From Candidatus Limnocylindria bacterium (GTDB lineage: Bacteria; Chloroflexota; Limnocylindria; P2-11E), in NCBI GenBank assembly GCA_036523395.1, contig DATDEH010000044.1, forward strand, positions 46,735-110,734: 64,000 nt of DNA, written 5' to 3'. Below, piece by piece: positions 43,574 through 52,770 of the stretch. Positions within the stretch are counted from its first letter, which is position 1. Each line of letters starts with the position of its first letter. The notes beneath the pieces are model-generated. The model worked only from the letters and a program-made list of their open reading frames with translations. It was not told the DNA's origin and did no database searches. A program made the position numbers and the translations under genes.

Positions 43574-44086
43574 ATGACAGTCGGCGTCGAGCCAAGCTCC
43601 TATCGAGACGGTCGCCTTGTCTTCATTCCGAACGGCGGCGCTCTCCCGCGATCCTGCGTGCGGTGCGGAAATGTCGCCTCGGGCGCGGTCGACCGCGAGT
43701 TGAAGTGGAAATCAGCAGGTCAACTTGCGCTCGGCCTCGCAGTCGGCTTCTCGCGTCAGTGGAAGACTACCGTCGTTGTACCGCTATGTGAGAGGCACTC
43801 CAGTCTGTACACGCAGGGGACCCGCCTCGTGTGGATCGGGCTCGTTACCACGGTCGCGTCAGTGATTTGGGTCATCGCTTCACAGCAAGGAAGTCTTCTC
43901 GCTCTCATTGGCATCATCGGCGGTCTCGTGCTGGCGATCTTTGGTGACTGGCGCCGCTCGCGGACCGCGGGCGTAGTTAGTGCGTCGCGCATCGACAAGA
44001 CTGGGGTGTGGCTGGACGGTCAATCCAGTCTTGTATCCCCTTGGGGACTATTCGGACGAATCCGCCGACGAGGAAACCGAACATAA
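43574..44086 (+). CDS. Membrane protein with N-terminal zinc-ribbon-like motif (170 aa)
   Basis: CVRCGN at about residue 28 and PLCERH at about 70 make a plausible zinc pair. Two hydrophobic segments follow (VWIGLVTTVASVIWVI, LLALIGIIGGLVLAIFG). The last 36 residues overlap the convergent gene on the other strand. Function unknown. Confidence 0.6.
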   Translation: MTVGVEPSSYRDGRLVFIPNGGALPRSCVRCGNVASGAVDRELKWKSAGQLALGLAVGFSRQWKTTVVVPLCERHSSLYTQGTRLVWIGLVTTVASVIWVIASQQGSLLALIGIIGGLVLAIFGDWRRSRTAGVVSASRIDKTGVWLDGQSSLVSPWGLFGRIRRRGNRT

Positions 44087-44702
44087 GCATGACCACGATG
44101 TATGGGAGATTGAGAACGAAGATGATGCCGACGCCAATCTTGTCCCCGAATGAACCGCGCATGAAGTCACGGGGAAACTCACTAACGAGTTTCGTATACA
44201 TCGTCCAAATGTCGTCGTCATCATCCGTTGGGACCGTCGGCTCCGCGGCAATCGGTAAGGTTTTGTGGGTGGAAGCGACGAGGGCGGGATACTCGCGCTT
44301 GTACACCGCATAGATTCCCCAGAACGAGCTAATGACGATCAGCGCGACAGAAGCCAGTAGCTCGAGACCAGGAGCCCGCAGCAACAGGACCGTAGAGACG
44401 CCGCCGATGACCAGGAGACTCAGCACGAAAAGCCCAACCGCTACCTGAAGGCGGCGATTCGGCGCGACAACGGCACCGGCAAGGATTGACGCGGCTGGTA
44501 GAACGAGCGACTGAACGAGACGCTGCGCCGTCGTAGCTGGGATGAATCTGATCAACGACAGCGACCCGTCGTCGGAACGAAGAAGTTGCACAACGACATT
44601 CACGGCAAGGGTTGTGGCGAGGGTAACGAGCACCACCGCGGGCAGGACCAGGAGCCAACGCAGCCAGTCGGGGATAACCCAGGCATCTTCGTCGTTCTTC
44701 AC
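43977..44702 (-). CDS. Integral membrane protein (241 aa)
   Basis: About five membrane segments (WLLVLPAVVLVTLATTLAV, LLVIGGVSTVLLL, LLASVALIVISSFWGIYAV, IFVLNLPYIVVMLMFGFLVGG). An acidic stretch (PTDDDDDIW) lies before the last pair. It is convergent with, and overlaps by 110 bp, the zinc-ribbon membrane gene. No family is recognised. Confidence 0.65.
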   Translation of the reverse strand: MKNDEDAWVIPDWLRWLLVLPAVVLVTLATTLAVNVVVQLLRSDDGSLSLIRFIPATTAQRLVQSLVLPAASILAGAVVAPNRRLQVAVGLFVLSLLVIGGVSTVLLLRAPGLELLASVALIVISSFWGIYAVYKREYPALVASTHKTLPIAAEPTVPTDDDDDIWTMYTKLVSEFPRDFMRGSFGDKIGVGIIFVLNLPYIVVMLMFGFLVGGFVRIVPKGIQDWIDRPATPQSCRCATH

Positions 44703-44955
44703 GCCTCACTCGCAGTGCGGCGTGTTATGCCCAAGACGCTCTTTGTCGATTCGTCATGCCCGCAAGTCTCGTCCACCTGTCTAGCCAATCTGCAATTCAG
44801 CCCAGGCGACGCACAATCTGTCGCGCGACAACGTGACCCGAGTGCTGCGCTCAACATTCGTTCAGAGCACCACAGGCGGTCAGGCCGCCCCTTTCGCGCG
44901 ATCCTGATTGGAGGCCGCTTCCCTGACGCGCGGAGCAGGTCGTCTTGTGAGTCGT

Positions 44956-45201
44956 GTGGACGAACACAATCTCACGACTCCACACTGGAGCGGTACTTGC
45001 GTGACCAACTTCGCAGACTCGTGCTCGACGTACGGCGGGTTCGCGACGGCTTGGACGACGTCTACGAAGTGCGGCCGGTGCGGGCTGACGATGGCGCTCG
45101 AGGTGGCCCGACCAGAGACGCAGGCGACGTCCGTATTCGTCATCGTCGCTGGCGTTGTCGGCTTCGGTCTCGGCGCACTTTCGCGAAGGATTCGCTCCTA
45201 A
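44956..45201 (+). CDS. Possible small membrane protein (81 aa)
   Basis: The frame has several Cys (TKCGRCG) and one membrane helix (SVFVIVAGVVGFGLGAL) ending RRIRS. GTG 44956 is the best start; a shorter form from ATG 45091 is also possible. Competing frames exist, so confidence is low. Confidence 0.35.
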   Translation: MDEHNLTTPHWSGTCVTNFADSCSTYGGFATAWTTSTKCGRCGLTMALEVARPETQATSVFVIVAGVVGFGLGALSRRIRS

Positions 45202-45216
45202 GCCGAATCGCGGTCT

Positions 45217-46032
45217 CTAGGCGTCGCCTCGTGGCTCGAGAGGGTTCTGGTTCACACCGACGCTGACTTGGCCCTCGTAGATGAAGTTCCCGAATAGCTT
45301 CTCAGGCGCCGGTCGCCGCATGTGCTCATCGGCAGCGAAGTCGTAGTACTTCGCAAGAGTGCCCGTCGGGCAGAGAACGTAATGCACGCAATGCGTCGCG
45401 TCTCCCGCGAAGCCGTTCGCGAGTACCTTTCTCGGCGCGTATGTGGCGAGGAGTTCTCGGTCGCCACTCGCGATGACCTCGGACCACTGCGGGTCATCAA
45501 AGACGCTCGCGGCGAGCCAGAAGTCATCCCGGTGTATTAGCGGAAGCCTCGCCGCTTGATTGAAGATTGGCGACTCGACGACAAGGTAGCCGTATGGCTT
45601 GTTCGTGCCAGGGTCTACGACTTTGTCGTCGACGATCTGTGTGTCCTTCCGATCGAATGCAGTGACGCGAACAACCTGTCGAACGATGTCCTTCCACGGA
45701 ATCTCGACACCGACGAGTGGCTCCGACCCGCCCGCCCACTCCTTCCGAATCATGTTGCTTGCGAACTCGTTCGCTTGCCCATGAACTCGACTGGCGAAGA
45801 GCGCCATGCTGCCCAACGCAAACACAGGGCCGATGACGACAAGAGCTAGACCGATCCAAAGGACCATCCAGTTGCCGGACGTGAGCCCTAGAACTATTCC
45901 CGCGGCCGCGGCGAGGAGACCGAGCGGCAGCACCACGACCATGCCGAACATGTACGGGCCCCTCATGGCGGGTGAAAGTAACGCGAGGTGGGTCAGCAGG
46001 CCAGTGGGCACCGTGTTTCGTTCCGCACTCAT
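45217..46032 (-). CDS. Membrane protein with soluble C-terminal domain (271 aa)
   Basis: Two membrane segments (MFGMVVVLPLGLLAAAAGIVL, WMVLWIGLALVVIGPVFALG) precede a soluble domain of about 180 residues (EIPWKDIVRQVVRVTAFDRK, AGDATHCVHYVLCPTG). No family recognised. Confidence 0.65.
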   Translation of the reverse strand: MSAERNTVPTGLLTHLALLSPAMRGPYMFGMVVVLPLGLLAAAAGIVLGLTSGNWMVLWIGLALVVIGPVFALGSMALFASRVHGQANEFASNMIRKEWAGGSEPLVGVEIPWKDIVRQVVRVTAFDRKDTQIVDDKVVDPGTNKPYGYLVVESPIFNQAARLPLIHRDDFWLAASVFDDPQWSEVIASGDRELLATYAPRKVLANGFAGDATHCVHYVLCPTGTLAKYYDFAADEHMRRPAPEKLFGNFIYEGQVSVGVNQNPLEPRGDA

Positions 46033-46170
46033 ACCCCGCGACGTTGCTGCATCTGTGGATCAAGCGCGGGCAAGGATCTCGCTGACGAACTCGACTGGAC
46101 ACGCGGGGCGCTCCCGCACATCTGTGACTAGCACCTCGGCGCACACTGAGGTAGTGATGAACACGGGTGC

Positions 46171-46584
46171 CTAACGGAATTGGTTCTGCAGTTGGCCCCG
46201 AAGCAATAGCAGGGACCCTCCGACAAGCAGTATCGGGAGCAAGACGCCCGCGACGCCGACCCACAGCAGCACGGCCTGGGACACGGTGCGCGATCGGGGA
46301 TCGCCTTTGCGCCACGCGTACATGGTCAGAGAAGCGAAGCCGATTCCGAGGGAGAGTGAGAGAACATTCGGACCGAGGGACACGGTAGGTGAGACTCCCC
46401 ACCACAAGAACATGATCGCAAAGAGCCCCGCCGCAGTGGTCCAGATTGCCGGGCGCTCTTGCTGCATTTCGGCCGGGCGCTCTCGCTGCACTTCGGTAGT
46501 GCTCGCATCAACACTCGGCTGCTTGTACTCGACGCTGGCGTCGCCTTGAGGTCGTCTAAGCCCGGCGTCTTTAGGTTCGGACAT
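46171..46584 (-). CDS. Small membrane protein (137 aa)
   Basis: A charged N-terminus rich in Glu/Arg/Gln is followed by three hydrophobic segments (AGLFAIMFLWWGV, LSLSLGIGFASLTMYAW, VLLWVGVAGVLLPILLVGG). ATG 46584 was preferred over the longer frame because the extension is not coding-like. Confidence 0.55.
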   Translation of the reverse strand: MSEPKDAGLRRPQGDASVEYKQPSVDASTTEVQRERPAEMQQERPAIWTTAAGLFAIMFLWWGVSPTVSLGPNVLSLSLGIGFASLTMYAWRKGDPRSRTVSQAVLLWVGVAGVLLPILLVGGSLLLLRGQLQNQFR

Positions 46585-46866
46585 CCGCCACCCTGCAACG
46601 TTTTCCAGGCAGTCTACGTATCGTCCTCCTGCGCACCCAAGGGCACCTTCGTCACTCTCCCTTGAACTGAGGGGGCGCGGTCGAAAGATGCCCAAAGCCA
46701 CAGAGGTCAGCAATAGCCTGAAGAATCGCGAGCAATTCCGTGAATCGCGGTGTGCGGAAGCTCGCGGCTGATACCGAAGTTCAGGCTCCAAGAGCAGTGG
46801 TGTAGGGCGATCAATAGTCTTGAGAAGTGCGGCGGGCAGGCCGCGCCCCCTTGCGCACCGTCGTCG

Positions 46867-47238
46867 TCAGTCTGGCGCGGTCGCCGCCTCGATCGCGGCC
46901 GCGACCCGCCGCGTGAGGTTGATCAGCGAGCGCAGCTCGGATGCTGTCGGCGGCAACTCATAAGCGTGGTGATGGCACGCACGTGAGAGCGCGCTCCATG
47001 CGTACGAAGCGTCGCGGGCCGCCTCTTGATCGCGCAGGTAGGAGGGCAGCACGAGCAGCTGCGCGGTCGTCGAGCACTGCGCCATGATCGGCGAGCGCTT
47101 CCGCCACAGGAGATCCATCGCCATCTCCAGCGACTGACGCGCCAGAAGAGCCGAAGCGCGCGCCCAGCATCCAAAGAGCACGTCGCCCGGATCCACGAGC
47201 ACGCGCTCGGCGGCGTCCACGAGTTCCTTCGGGCTCAC
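46867..47238 (-). CDS. Small helical partner of the ATPase (123 aa)
   Basis: The GTG overlaps the ATPase stop (GTGA). The product is all-helical, with ARQSLEMAMDLLWRK and LSRACHHHAYELPPTASEL. The fold and arrangement recall HEPN-like partners of defence ATPases, but the RxxxxH motif is not clear. An effector or regulator for the ATPase is the best inference. Confidence 0.6.
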   Translation of the reverse strand: MSPKELVDAAERVLVDPGDVLFGCWARASALLARQSLEMAMDLLWRKRSPIMAQCSTTAQLLVLPSYLRDQEAARDASYAWSALSRACHHHAYELPPTASELRSLINLTRRVAAAIEAATAPD

Positions 47239-49664
47239 TTGAGCTTCCGGAGCTTCTCGGTGAGTGTCGAGGTGCGCTGCGTGAGTGCCTTCAGGTCCCC
47301 GGCGTATCCCTCGTGTGGCCCGGTGTTGCTCGCCTTGAACGCGTCCCCCTGCTCGGGCCCGAAGTCGCGGTTGATCCGCGGGAGGACATCGGCACCGCGG
47401 TCCTTCTCGTCGTAGAGCGCAAGGCTGGCGAGCTGCGTCAGCGTCTTCGCTTCAGCGATGGACTCCTCGACCCTTACGAACGAGTCGCCTCGCAGCAGTC
47501 GTCTTCTGCGCACGACCTCCCAGCACGCTGCCTCGATAGCCAAGCGGCAGAAGCCCGGGACCGTCCGCCGCGCGATCTCGAGTGGCAGCTCCTCCGTGAA
47601 CGCGAGCGTGCGCGCGTCGGCGATCGCGCGCCAGACCGGATCGGCCTCGGTGCGCACGTGAACGACGGATCCTTCGCGCCGCGTGACGCCGAGGATCGTC
47701 GCCCGTATCTCGAGGCGGCGCACCGCCTCCGGCAGGCGGTCGTCATGTGTGAACACGAGGACCTGCCGCTCGGAGGCGACGAGCTCGAGCACGCGAGCGA
47801 GGCCATCGACGCGGGCTGGGTCCATCGACTGCACCGGATCGTCGATGACGATGAAACGGAACGGGCTCTCGGCAGTCGTGGCCCGCGGCACGAACAGGCT
47901 CAGCGCGATGGCGTGCAGCTCGCCCTGGCTCATGACGCCGAGCGCCTGTGCGGGTTTCCCGTCGACCTCTACGCGCAGCACCGAACGACGCTGCGCGCCG
48001 CTGCCTTCGAGCGTGAGCCCTTCGAGCTCGACGTTGCTCTGCTGACGCATGAGCTCCCACAGCCGTCGCGCGTGGTCAGCGACCGGAGCGAAGCGCTCGC
48101 CGCGGATCTCGTCGCTCGTGTCCCTTAACCACGCCTCGGCACGCGTGATCTCAGCGACGCGAGTTGACGCCGCGGCGGCGGACTCCGCCTCATCGATCCA
48201 CGTCGCGAGCGCCGGAACAAAGCGCGCCCAGGCCTCGTCTCGTGTTGCGACCGCGGCGCGCGCCTGCTCCTGCGCGGTGGCGAGCAGGGCGGCGACCTCC
48301 TTGGCCTGCGTCTCGATGCGACGCGCGGCGGCCTTAACGTCCGCGTCGTCCGCCGAGAACCACGCATTCCACGCTGTCGCGAGCCTGGTCGTGTCGATGG
48401 CCGACTTCTTGAGGCTCGTCACGCACGCGGGCACTGGCCGGAGGAGGGAGGTGAGGCGGGAGAGTGCGACGCCCGCAGTGCGCTGCGTCTCGTCGAATTT
48501 CGCGGCGCGCGCCTCAAGCTCCCTCACTTGCTTCGCGGTCGCATCTCGCCACGGCTTCCCGAGCTCACCTGACGAGCACACCGGGCACTTCTTCGGCTTG
48601 TGCCGCTCGTGATACGCGAGCGCCGACCCGAGCAGCTGCGCGAGCTCGCGCGCCTCGGCCGCCGGCGTACCGGCAAGCGCGTCCTGCGCCGCGACGGCCT
48701 TGCGAAGCCCATCGGCAGCGCGCGCGATTGCCTCGGCGTCGATCGGCTCGAGCTCGGCGAGCTGGCGCATCGCCGCGCTGACCGACTCCTGGGACGCCTC
48801 ACCCGTGACGAGCAGCTTCCGCAGCGCCACAAGGTCCGGCGTGGGACCCTCGAGTTCCTTGCGCGCCTTACTCGCACGATCGTCATCGAGGAGACGCAGC
48901 TGTGTGATGAGGCCGGCGGTCTTCGAGCGGACCGCATCCTTTGCGCGACTCGCCTCGAGCCGTGCCTGCTGCAGCGCCTTCTGCGCGGCGGCGAGATCGT
49001 CCAGACCGAGCATCGCCGACAGCTTGTCGTGGAGCGCGGTCGGCCCTTCGTCGAACATCGCGCCGAGCTCGTTGTACGAGAGGAACGGCCGGTAGAGTTC
49101 GAGCGATCGCGTCCAGCCCAGCGACTCGAACTGCGCTTTCTTTCCGTTGGCGCGCTGGATCGTGCGCGTCCCGTTCTCGACATCGCCATCGGCGGGCCAC
49201 TGCTGGACCGCCGTGGCGACGCCGTCGCCCTCGAACACGAGTTCGACGCGGAGCTCTGAGGATCCGTGGTGAAGATTGCGCCAGCCCTCGCGCCAGACCT
49301 TCGAACGGGTCGACCAGCGGCGGTTCGTACCCGTGGTGAGGAGTTCGACGGCCTCCGCGAAGCTCGACTTGCCCGAGCCGTTCCTGCCCACGACAAGCGT
49401 CAGGCCGTTCCCGGGCGCGAGCTCGAGTGTCGAGGGAGCGCCGATGCCGCGAAAGCCCTCTACGGTGACTGACTTGATGTAGGCGGGACCCGAGACGACC
49501 TCGCTCTTGCCCGTCGCCTCCGGCTTCCACTCGGCGTCGTCGAGCGCCGCGGCGAGCGCACGATCGCTCGAACAAGCGGCAAGGACGAGCTTTGCCCACG
49601 GCGTCTTCGCGTAGCCGCCCTGGTCGAGGCGCTGCCGAACGATCTCCAAGAGCGTCCGATCCAC
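47235..49664 (-). CDS. SMC/RecF-like AAA ATPase (809 aa)
   Basis: Walker A GRNGSGKSS lies near residue 88, an ABC signature in MSQGELHAIALSLF, and Walker B in FIVIDDPVQSMDP. A CPVC motif between the coiled coils (KPKKCPVCSSG) acts like a zinc hook. Such ATPases accompany nucleases or small effectors in defence systems and in DNA repair. GTG 49664 was chosen; the longer frame reaches into intergenic sequence. Together with the 123-aa gene it forms a two-gene unit. Confidence 0.8.
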   Translation of the reverse strand: MDRTLLEIVRQRLDQGGYAKTPWAKLVLAACSSDRALAAALDDAEWKPEATGKSEVVSGPAYIKSVTVEGFRGIGAPSTLELAPGNGLTLVVGRNGSGKSSFAEAVELLTTGTNRRWSTRSKVWREGWRNLHHGSSELRVELVFEGDGVATAVQQWPADGDVENGTRTIQRANGKKAQFESLGWTRSLELYRPFLSYNELGAMFDEGPTALHDKLSAMLGLDDLAAAQKALQQARLEASRAKDAVRSKTAGLITQLRLLDDDRASKARKELEGPTPDLVALRKLLVTGEASQESVSAAMRQLAELEPIDAEAIARAADGLRKAVAAQDALAGTPAAEARELAQLLGSALAYHERHKPKKCPVCSSGELGKPWRDATAKQVRELEARAAKFDETQRTAGVALSRLTSLLRPVPACVTSLKKSAIDTTRLATAWNAWFSADDADVKAAARRIETQAKEVAALLATAQEQARAAVATRDEAWARFVPALATWIDEAESAAAASTRVAEITRAEAWLRDTSDEIRGERFAPVADHARRLWELMRQQSNVELEGLTLEGSGAQRRSVLRVEVDGKPAQALGVMSQGELHAIALSLFVPRATTAESPFRFIVIDDPVQSMDPARVDGLARVLELVASERQVLVFTHDDRLPEAVRRLEIRATILGVTRREGSVVHVRTEADPVWRAIADARTLAFTEELPLEIARRTVPGFCRLAIEAACWEVVRRRRLLRGDSFVRVEESIAEAKTLTQLASLALYDEKDRGADVLPRINRDFGPEQGDAFKASNTGPHEGYAGDLKALTQRTSTLTEKLRKLK

Positions 49665-49852
49665 AGACCGACCCCCCTCACATCGTTGCTGACCATTTAG
49701 TCCATAGCGTCGAGGTAGAACTGGAGTCGCGCGCGCGACACCTTGGACCACTTGAGCTCGAACTGCGGAGCCTGCGGGAAGGTTAAGCGCGACGCCTAAA
49801 AGTTAACTGAACGGATGTACCATCCCGAGCAGTAACGCGGGGAGGTTTGGAA

Positions 49853-50080
49853 GTGGCCAAAGGCAAGGACATCCACGTGGTTCCGAAGGGTCCTGGGAAG
49901 TGGCAGGTCAAGCCGGAAGGCGGACAGCCGCTCTCCGACCACCGCACGCAGCAGGCCGCGATCGACAAAGGACGCCCGATCGCGCGGCGCAACGAGAGCG
50001 AGCTCGTGATCCACCGTCCCGACGGCGAGATCCGTGACGCCGATAGTCATGGTCACGACCCGCGGAAGTCGAAGGGCTAA
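49853..50080 (+). CDS. DUF2188-like small protein (75 aa)
   Basis: The pattern HVVPKGPGKWQVKPEGG, QQAAIDKGRPIARRNES, ELVIHRPDGEIRDAD and HDPRKSK is typical of DUF2188. GGGGAGG precedes GTG 49853. Function unknown; the family is common in mobile DNA. Confidence 0.75.
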   Translation: MAKGKDIHVVPKGPGKWQVKPEGGQPLSDHRTQQAAIDKGRPIARRNESELVIHRPDGEIRDADSHGHDPRKSKG

Positions 50081-50159
50081 CGACAGCCGCCATTCAGCTT
50101 GAGGAGTCGAAAGTACGGGTTCTGAGCCGACCGCTGGTGGCGATTCCGAGAGCGCGGCA

Positions 50160-50789
50160 GTGACAAGTGCCGCCACGAGTCCGGCAGCAGTCGCAATTCT
50201 CGGATGGGGTTCGCTCTGCTACGACTGGCATGGGTTAGCTCTAGCCGAGCCAGTGCGATGGCGCCTCGCTGGTTTAACCCTTCCGATTGAGTTCTCGCGT
50301 AAGTCGCGGCAAGGCGCACGAAAGGATCTCCTGACCGCGGTGATCGACCCATCTTGCCCCAACGATGTGCCGGTCCGTTTCGCAGTATCCACTTACACGA
50401 CGCTCGACACAGCGCGAGAACACCTCCGCATACGCGAGAACAAGACGCGTCGAGAATGGATTGGGTCGATCGATCGAGACGGCACTGGCCTGGGCGACGT
50501 CACCACCGAGCTACGCGATCGAATCTACGGATGGCTGCTCAAGACGCCGCACATAGGAGTCGTGTGGACAGCGATCCCACCCGACTTCGGTGGACAGCAA
50601 TTCTCGGTCCCCGCCGCAGTGCGCCACTTTTGCGAGCTAGACAGAGGCAAGAAGCAGGACGCGCGCAACTACATTGCCCAGGCCCCTGACGAGGTCGACA
50701 CGCCTGTGCGGCGGGCATTGCGTGATGCCGGTCTCTTGGCTGGCGCGGATCCTCGACCGATCGACGTCGAGACTGTCTGGGAGGACTAA
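50160..50789 (+). CDS. Gamma-glutamylcyclotransferase-like-fold hypothetical protein (209 aa)
   Basis: The N-terminus AVAILGWGSLCYDW carries the WGSL signature seen in cyclotransferase-like folds. The rest (RLAGLTLPIEFSRKSRQG, AVSTYTTLDTAREHL) is a family often seen in accessory regions. No catalytic residue can be assigned with confidence. Confidence 0.55.
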   Translation: MTSAATSPAAVAILGWGSLCYDWHGLALAEPVRWRLAGLTLPIEFSRKSRQGARKDLLTAVIDPSCPNDVPVRFAVSTYTTLDTAREHLRIRENKTRREWIGSIDRDGTGLGDVTTELRDRIYGWLLKTPHIGVVWTAIPPDFGGQQFSVPAAVRHFCELDRGKKQDARNYIAQAPDEVDTPVRRALRDAGLLAGADPRPIDVETVWED

Positions 50790-50860
50790 GGACGCCTACC
50801 GCTCAGCACCTCTGCACGAACCCGCGCAAGTAACTGGATCGTCGCCCACATGTCGCGCAT
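50786..50860 (-). pseudogene. Fragment related to 31840-32136
   Basis: The minus frame reads MRDMWATIQLLARVRAEVLS, nearly the same as DLWATIQLLARVRAEV at the end of the zinc-ribbon gene at 31840. It overlaps the stop of the previous gene and is only 24 residues long. A remnant of a related gene. Confidence 0.45.
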
Positions 50861-50947
50861 CCTCTAGCTTCGAGCGGGCCCCAGGGAACTCAGCCACGTC
50901 CGTGACGATAGGCTGGTCGTGCTGCGGCGAGCGGCATGATCCTTAGA

Positions 50948-51670
50948 TCACGGCCACGGACCCCAGAGCTCAACGATTGCGGCTCCATCGGCAGTCCGGG
51001 TTGGCATGCCCACGAAGACGAAGCATCCTTCCGCCACGTGGCGGCGATAGTCGTCCATCTTGTCCAGCGGCCCGCCCTTATTGCCCCACGGGTCGGCGCG
51101 AACCACGAAGCGATCGGCACCGGCGCTGGTCAGGGCCGAGGAGACGAGCTGGATCGCATCCGCCCTCCCAAGGCATTGGCGAAGGAGTTCGTCGATCAAA
51201 AACTCCTTGGCCTCGGCAACCTGCCGGCTGATGCCAGGTATGAGAACGACGGTGTGGTGCGGGACGACGATGAAGGAGCTCACGCAGGACGCCTCCGCGG
51301 CCCCCGGCCGCGACTCGATCACCCAGTCCGTTTTGCCCAGCGCATCCAGCTTTGCCTGGATAGCCTGGGTCGCAGCGGTCGCCGTCAGGCAGTGGCCGGC
51401 CAACACTTCCTTGAGTGCGGCTTCGAGAGCTGGCTCGGGGAGGTCGGGATAGGTGATTCGCTGGGCGATGGCGACGGACCCGGCCAGCAGGAGGGTGGCC
51501 GCGGCCAGCAGCACGATCAGCCCGCGGCGTCGCCGTGGAGCCCCCGACCGTCGCCCAGTGACAGCGGCGGGCGGTCCGGCCGGCGTCGGCACCGATGGGA
51601 GTCGCGGAGCCGGGATTGCAGCGTCGAGGCGCTCGAGGCCCTCGCGCAGTCGCGTGTCGACGTCAGTCAT
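50948..51670 (-). CDS. Anti-sigma-factor-like membrane protein (240 aa)
   Basis: A short cytoplasmic N-terminus (DTRLREGLERLDAAIP) leads to one membrane helix (RGLIVLLAAATLLLAGSVAIA) and an extracytoplasmic domain of about 150 residues. ATGA-coupled behind the ECF sigma gene, it is probably its anti-sigma factor, although the zinc anti-sigma motif is absent. Confidence 0.65.
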   Translation of the reverse strand: MTDVDTRLREGLERLDAAIPAPRLPSVPTPAGPPAAVTGRRSGAPRRRRGLIVLLAAATLLLAGSVAIAQRITYPDLPEPALEAALKEVLAGHCLTATAATQAIQAKLDALGKTDWVIESRPGAAEASCVSSFIVVPHHTVVLIPGISRQVAEAKEFLIDELLRQCLGRADAIQLVSSALTSAGADRFVVRADPWGNKGGPLDKMDDYRRHVAEGCFVFVGMPTRTADGAAIVELWGPWP

Positions 51671-52149
51671 GCGTCACCTCCGAGAAGGGCACGGAGCCGC
51701 TCCTTCGTCCTCGACAGCCAGCTCGAGACGGTTCCCGGTCGGACGCCGAGCATCTGGCCGATCTCTTCGTGCGTGTATCCGTCGAGCGTGCTCAACACGA
51801 GAGCTGCTCTGTGGTGCGGCTCGAGCTGCTGAAGGGCGGTCCACAGGTCCGGGTCCGATGACATCGCCCACGTCGGCTCGTCAACGAGATCCGCGACTGC
51901 CATCCTCCGCCGACGCCGCAGCTCGTTGAAGGCCAGCCGAAGCCCGATGGTGTAGAACCACGCCCGCACGTCGCCTCCAGCGAATTTGTGTCGGTGCTCG
52001 AGCGCCCGCGTGAACGCGGCCTGGGCCACGTCCTCCGCTTCGCTCGCATCGCGCAGGACGAACGTGAGCCGACGCATCAGCGCTGGATACGCAGCGAGAA
52101 GCTCCGCGTCGACGTTGCTCACCGCCGAAGCAGCCCGGGCAACTTCCAA
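51667..52149 (-). CDS. ECF sigma factor (160 aa)
   Basis: Sigma-2 (SEAEDVAQAAFTRALEH, VRAWFYTIGLRLAFNELRR) and sigma-4 (GYTHEEIGQMLGVRPGTVSS, WLSRTKERLRALL) are both present. TTG 52149 follows a perfect AAGGAGG, which fixes this rare start. Coupled with the downstream membrane protein. Confidence 0.85.
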   Translation of the reverse strand: MEVARAASAVSNVDAELLAAYPALMRRLTFVLRDASEAEDVAQAAFTRALEHRHKFAGGDVRAWFYTIGLRLAFNELRRRRRMAVADLVDEPTWAMSSDPDLWTALQQLEPHHRAALVLSTLDGYTHEEIGQMLGVRPGTVSSWLSRTKERLRALLGGDA

Positions 52150-52237
52150 GTTGTCCTCCTTGGTCCGTTCTCCGATACAACACCACGACGCCCCGATTCC
52201 TTGCGGCCATTACCAAACACAACCGGAGGGACGCGAG

Positions 52238-52693
52238 ATGGATGACGTACGCCTGCTTCGAATTGGCGAGGTCGCTGATCTGCTGCGGATCAGCAGGACC
52301 AAGGTCTACGAGCTGGTGTCGTCGGGGCAGATTCCGAGCCTGCATGTGGGACGCAGCCGGCGAGTGCCCATACGTGCGCTGGCCCAGTGGATCGACGAAC
52401 AGACAACGCGAGCTGCGCCAGCCAATCCACCACCGCCGACGGGACCGCTATTACTGCGGGCCCGTTCCACAGCGTCAACGGCGCGGACACGACGAGCTCC
52501 CGGGACGCGAACACGTAGCGCCGCTCGGACCGCGCCACCGCCGAGAGCGAGCTGGCCGTTTTTCAAGCCTTGGATGCCACGTCCGATGGAGAAGGACGAA
52601 TACGAGTCGTGGGTCGCTCACCTCGACGCGCATCCGGACGAGAAGGCGCGCGTAATCGAGGAGATGGAGCGATACGACCGGTCGCGCCGTTAG
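52238..52693 (+). CDS. Excisionase-type HTH protein (151 aa)
   Basis: Residues 5-58 match the MerR/excisionase HTH_17 domain (LLRIGEVADLLRISRTKVYE, HVGRSRRVPIRALAQWIDE). GGAGGG precedes the ATG. The middle is Pro/Thr/Arg-rich and low in complexity, and the end is charged. Such proteins serve as excisionases or small regulators on integrative elements. Confidence 0.75.
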   Translation: MDDVRLLRIGEVADLLRISRTKVYELVSSGQIPSLHVGRSRRVPIRALAQWIDEQTTRAAPANPPPPTGPLLLRARSTASTARTRRAPGTRTRSAARTAPPPRASWPFFKPWMPRPMEKDEYESWVAHLDAHPDEKARVIEEMERYDRSRR

Positions 52694-52770
52694 CAGCGGC
52701 CACTGCGCGTGCGCGAACTCGTCGACTAGGTGTAGTTCCTCGAGGGGAGCGACACCACGACCGGCTCGCC

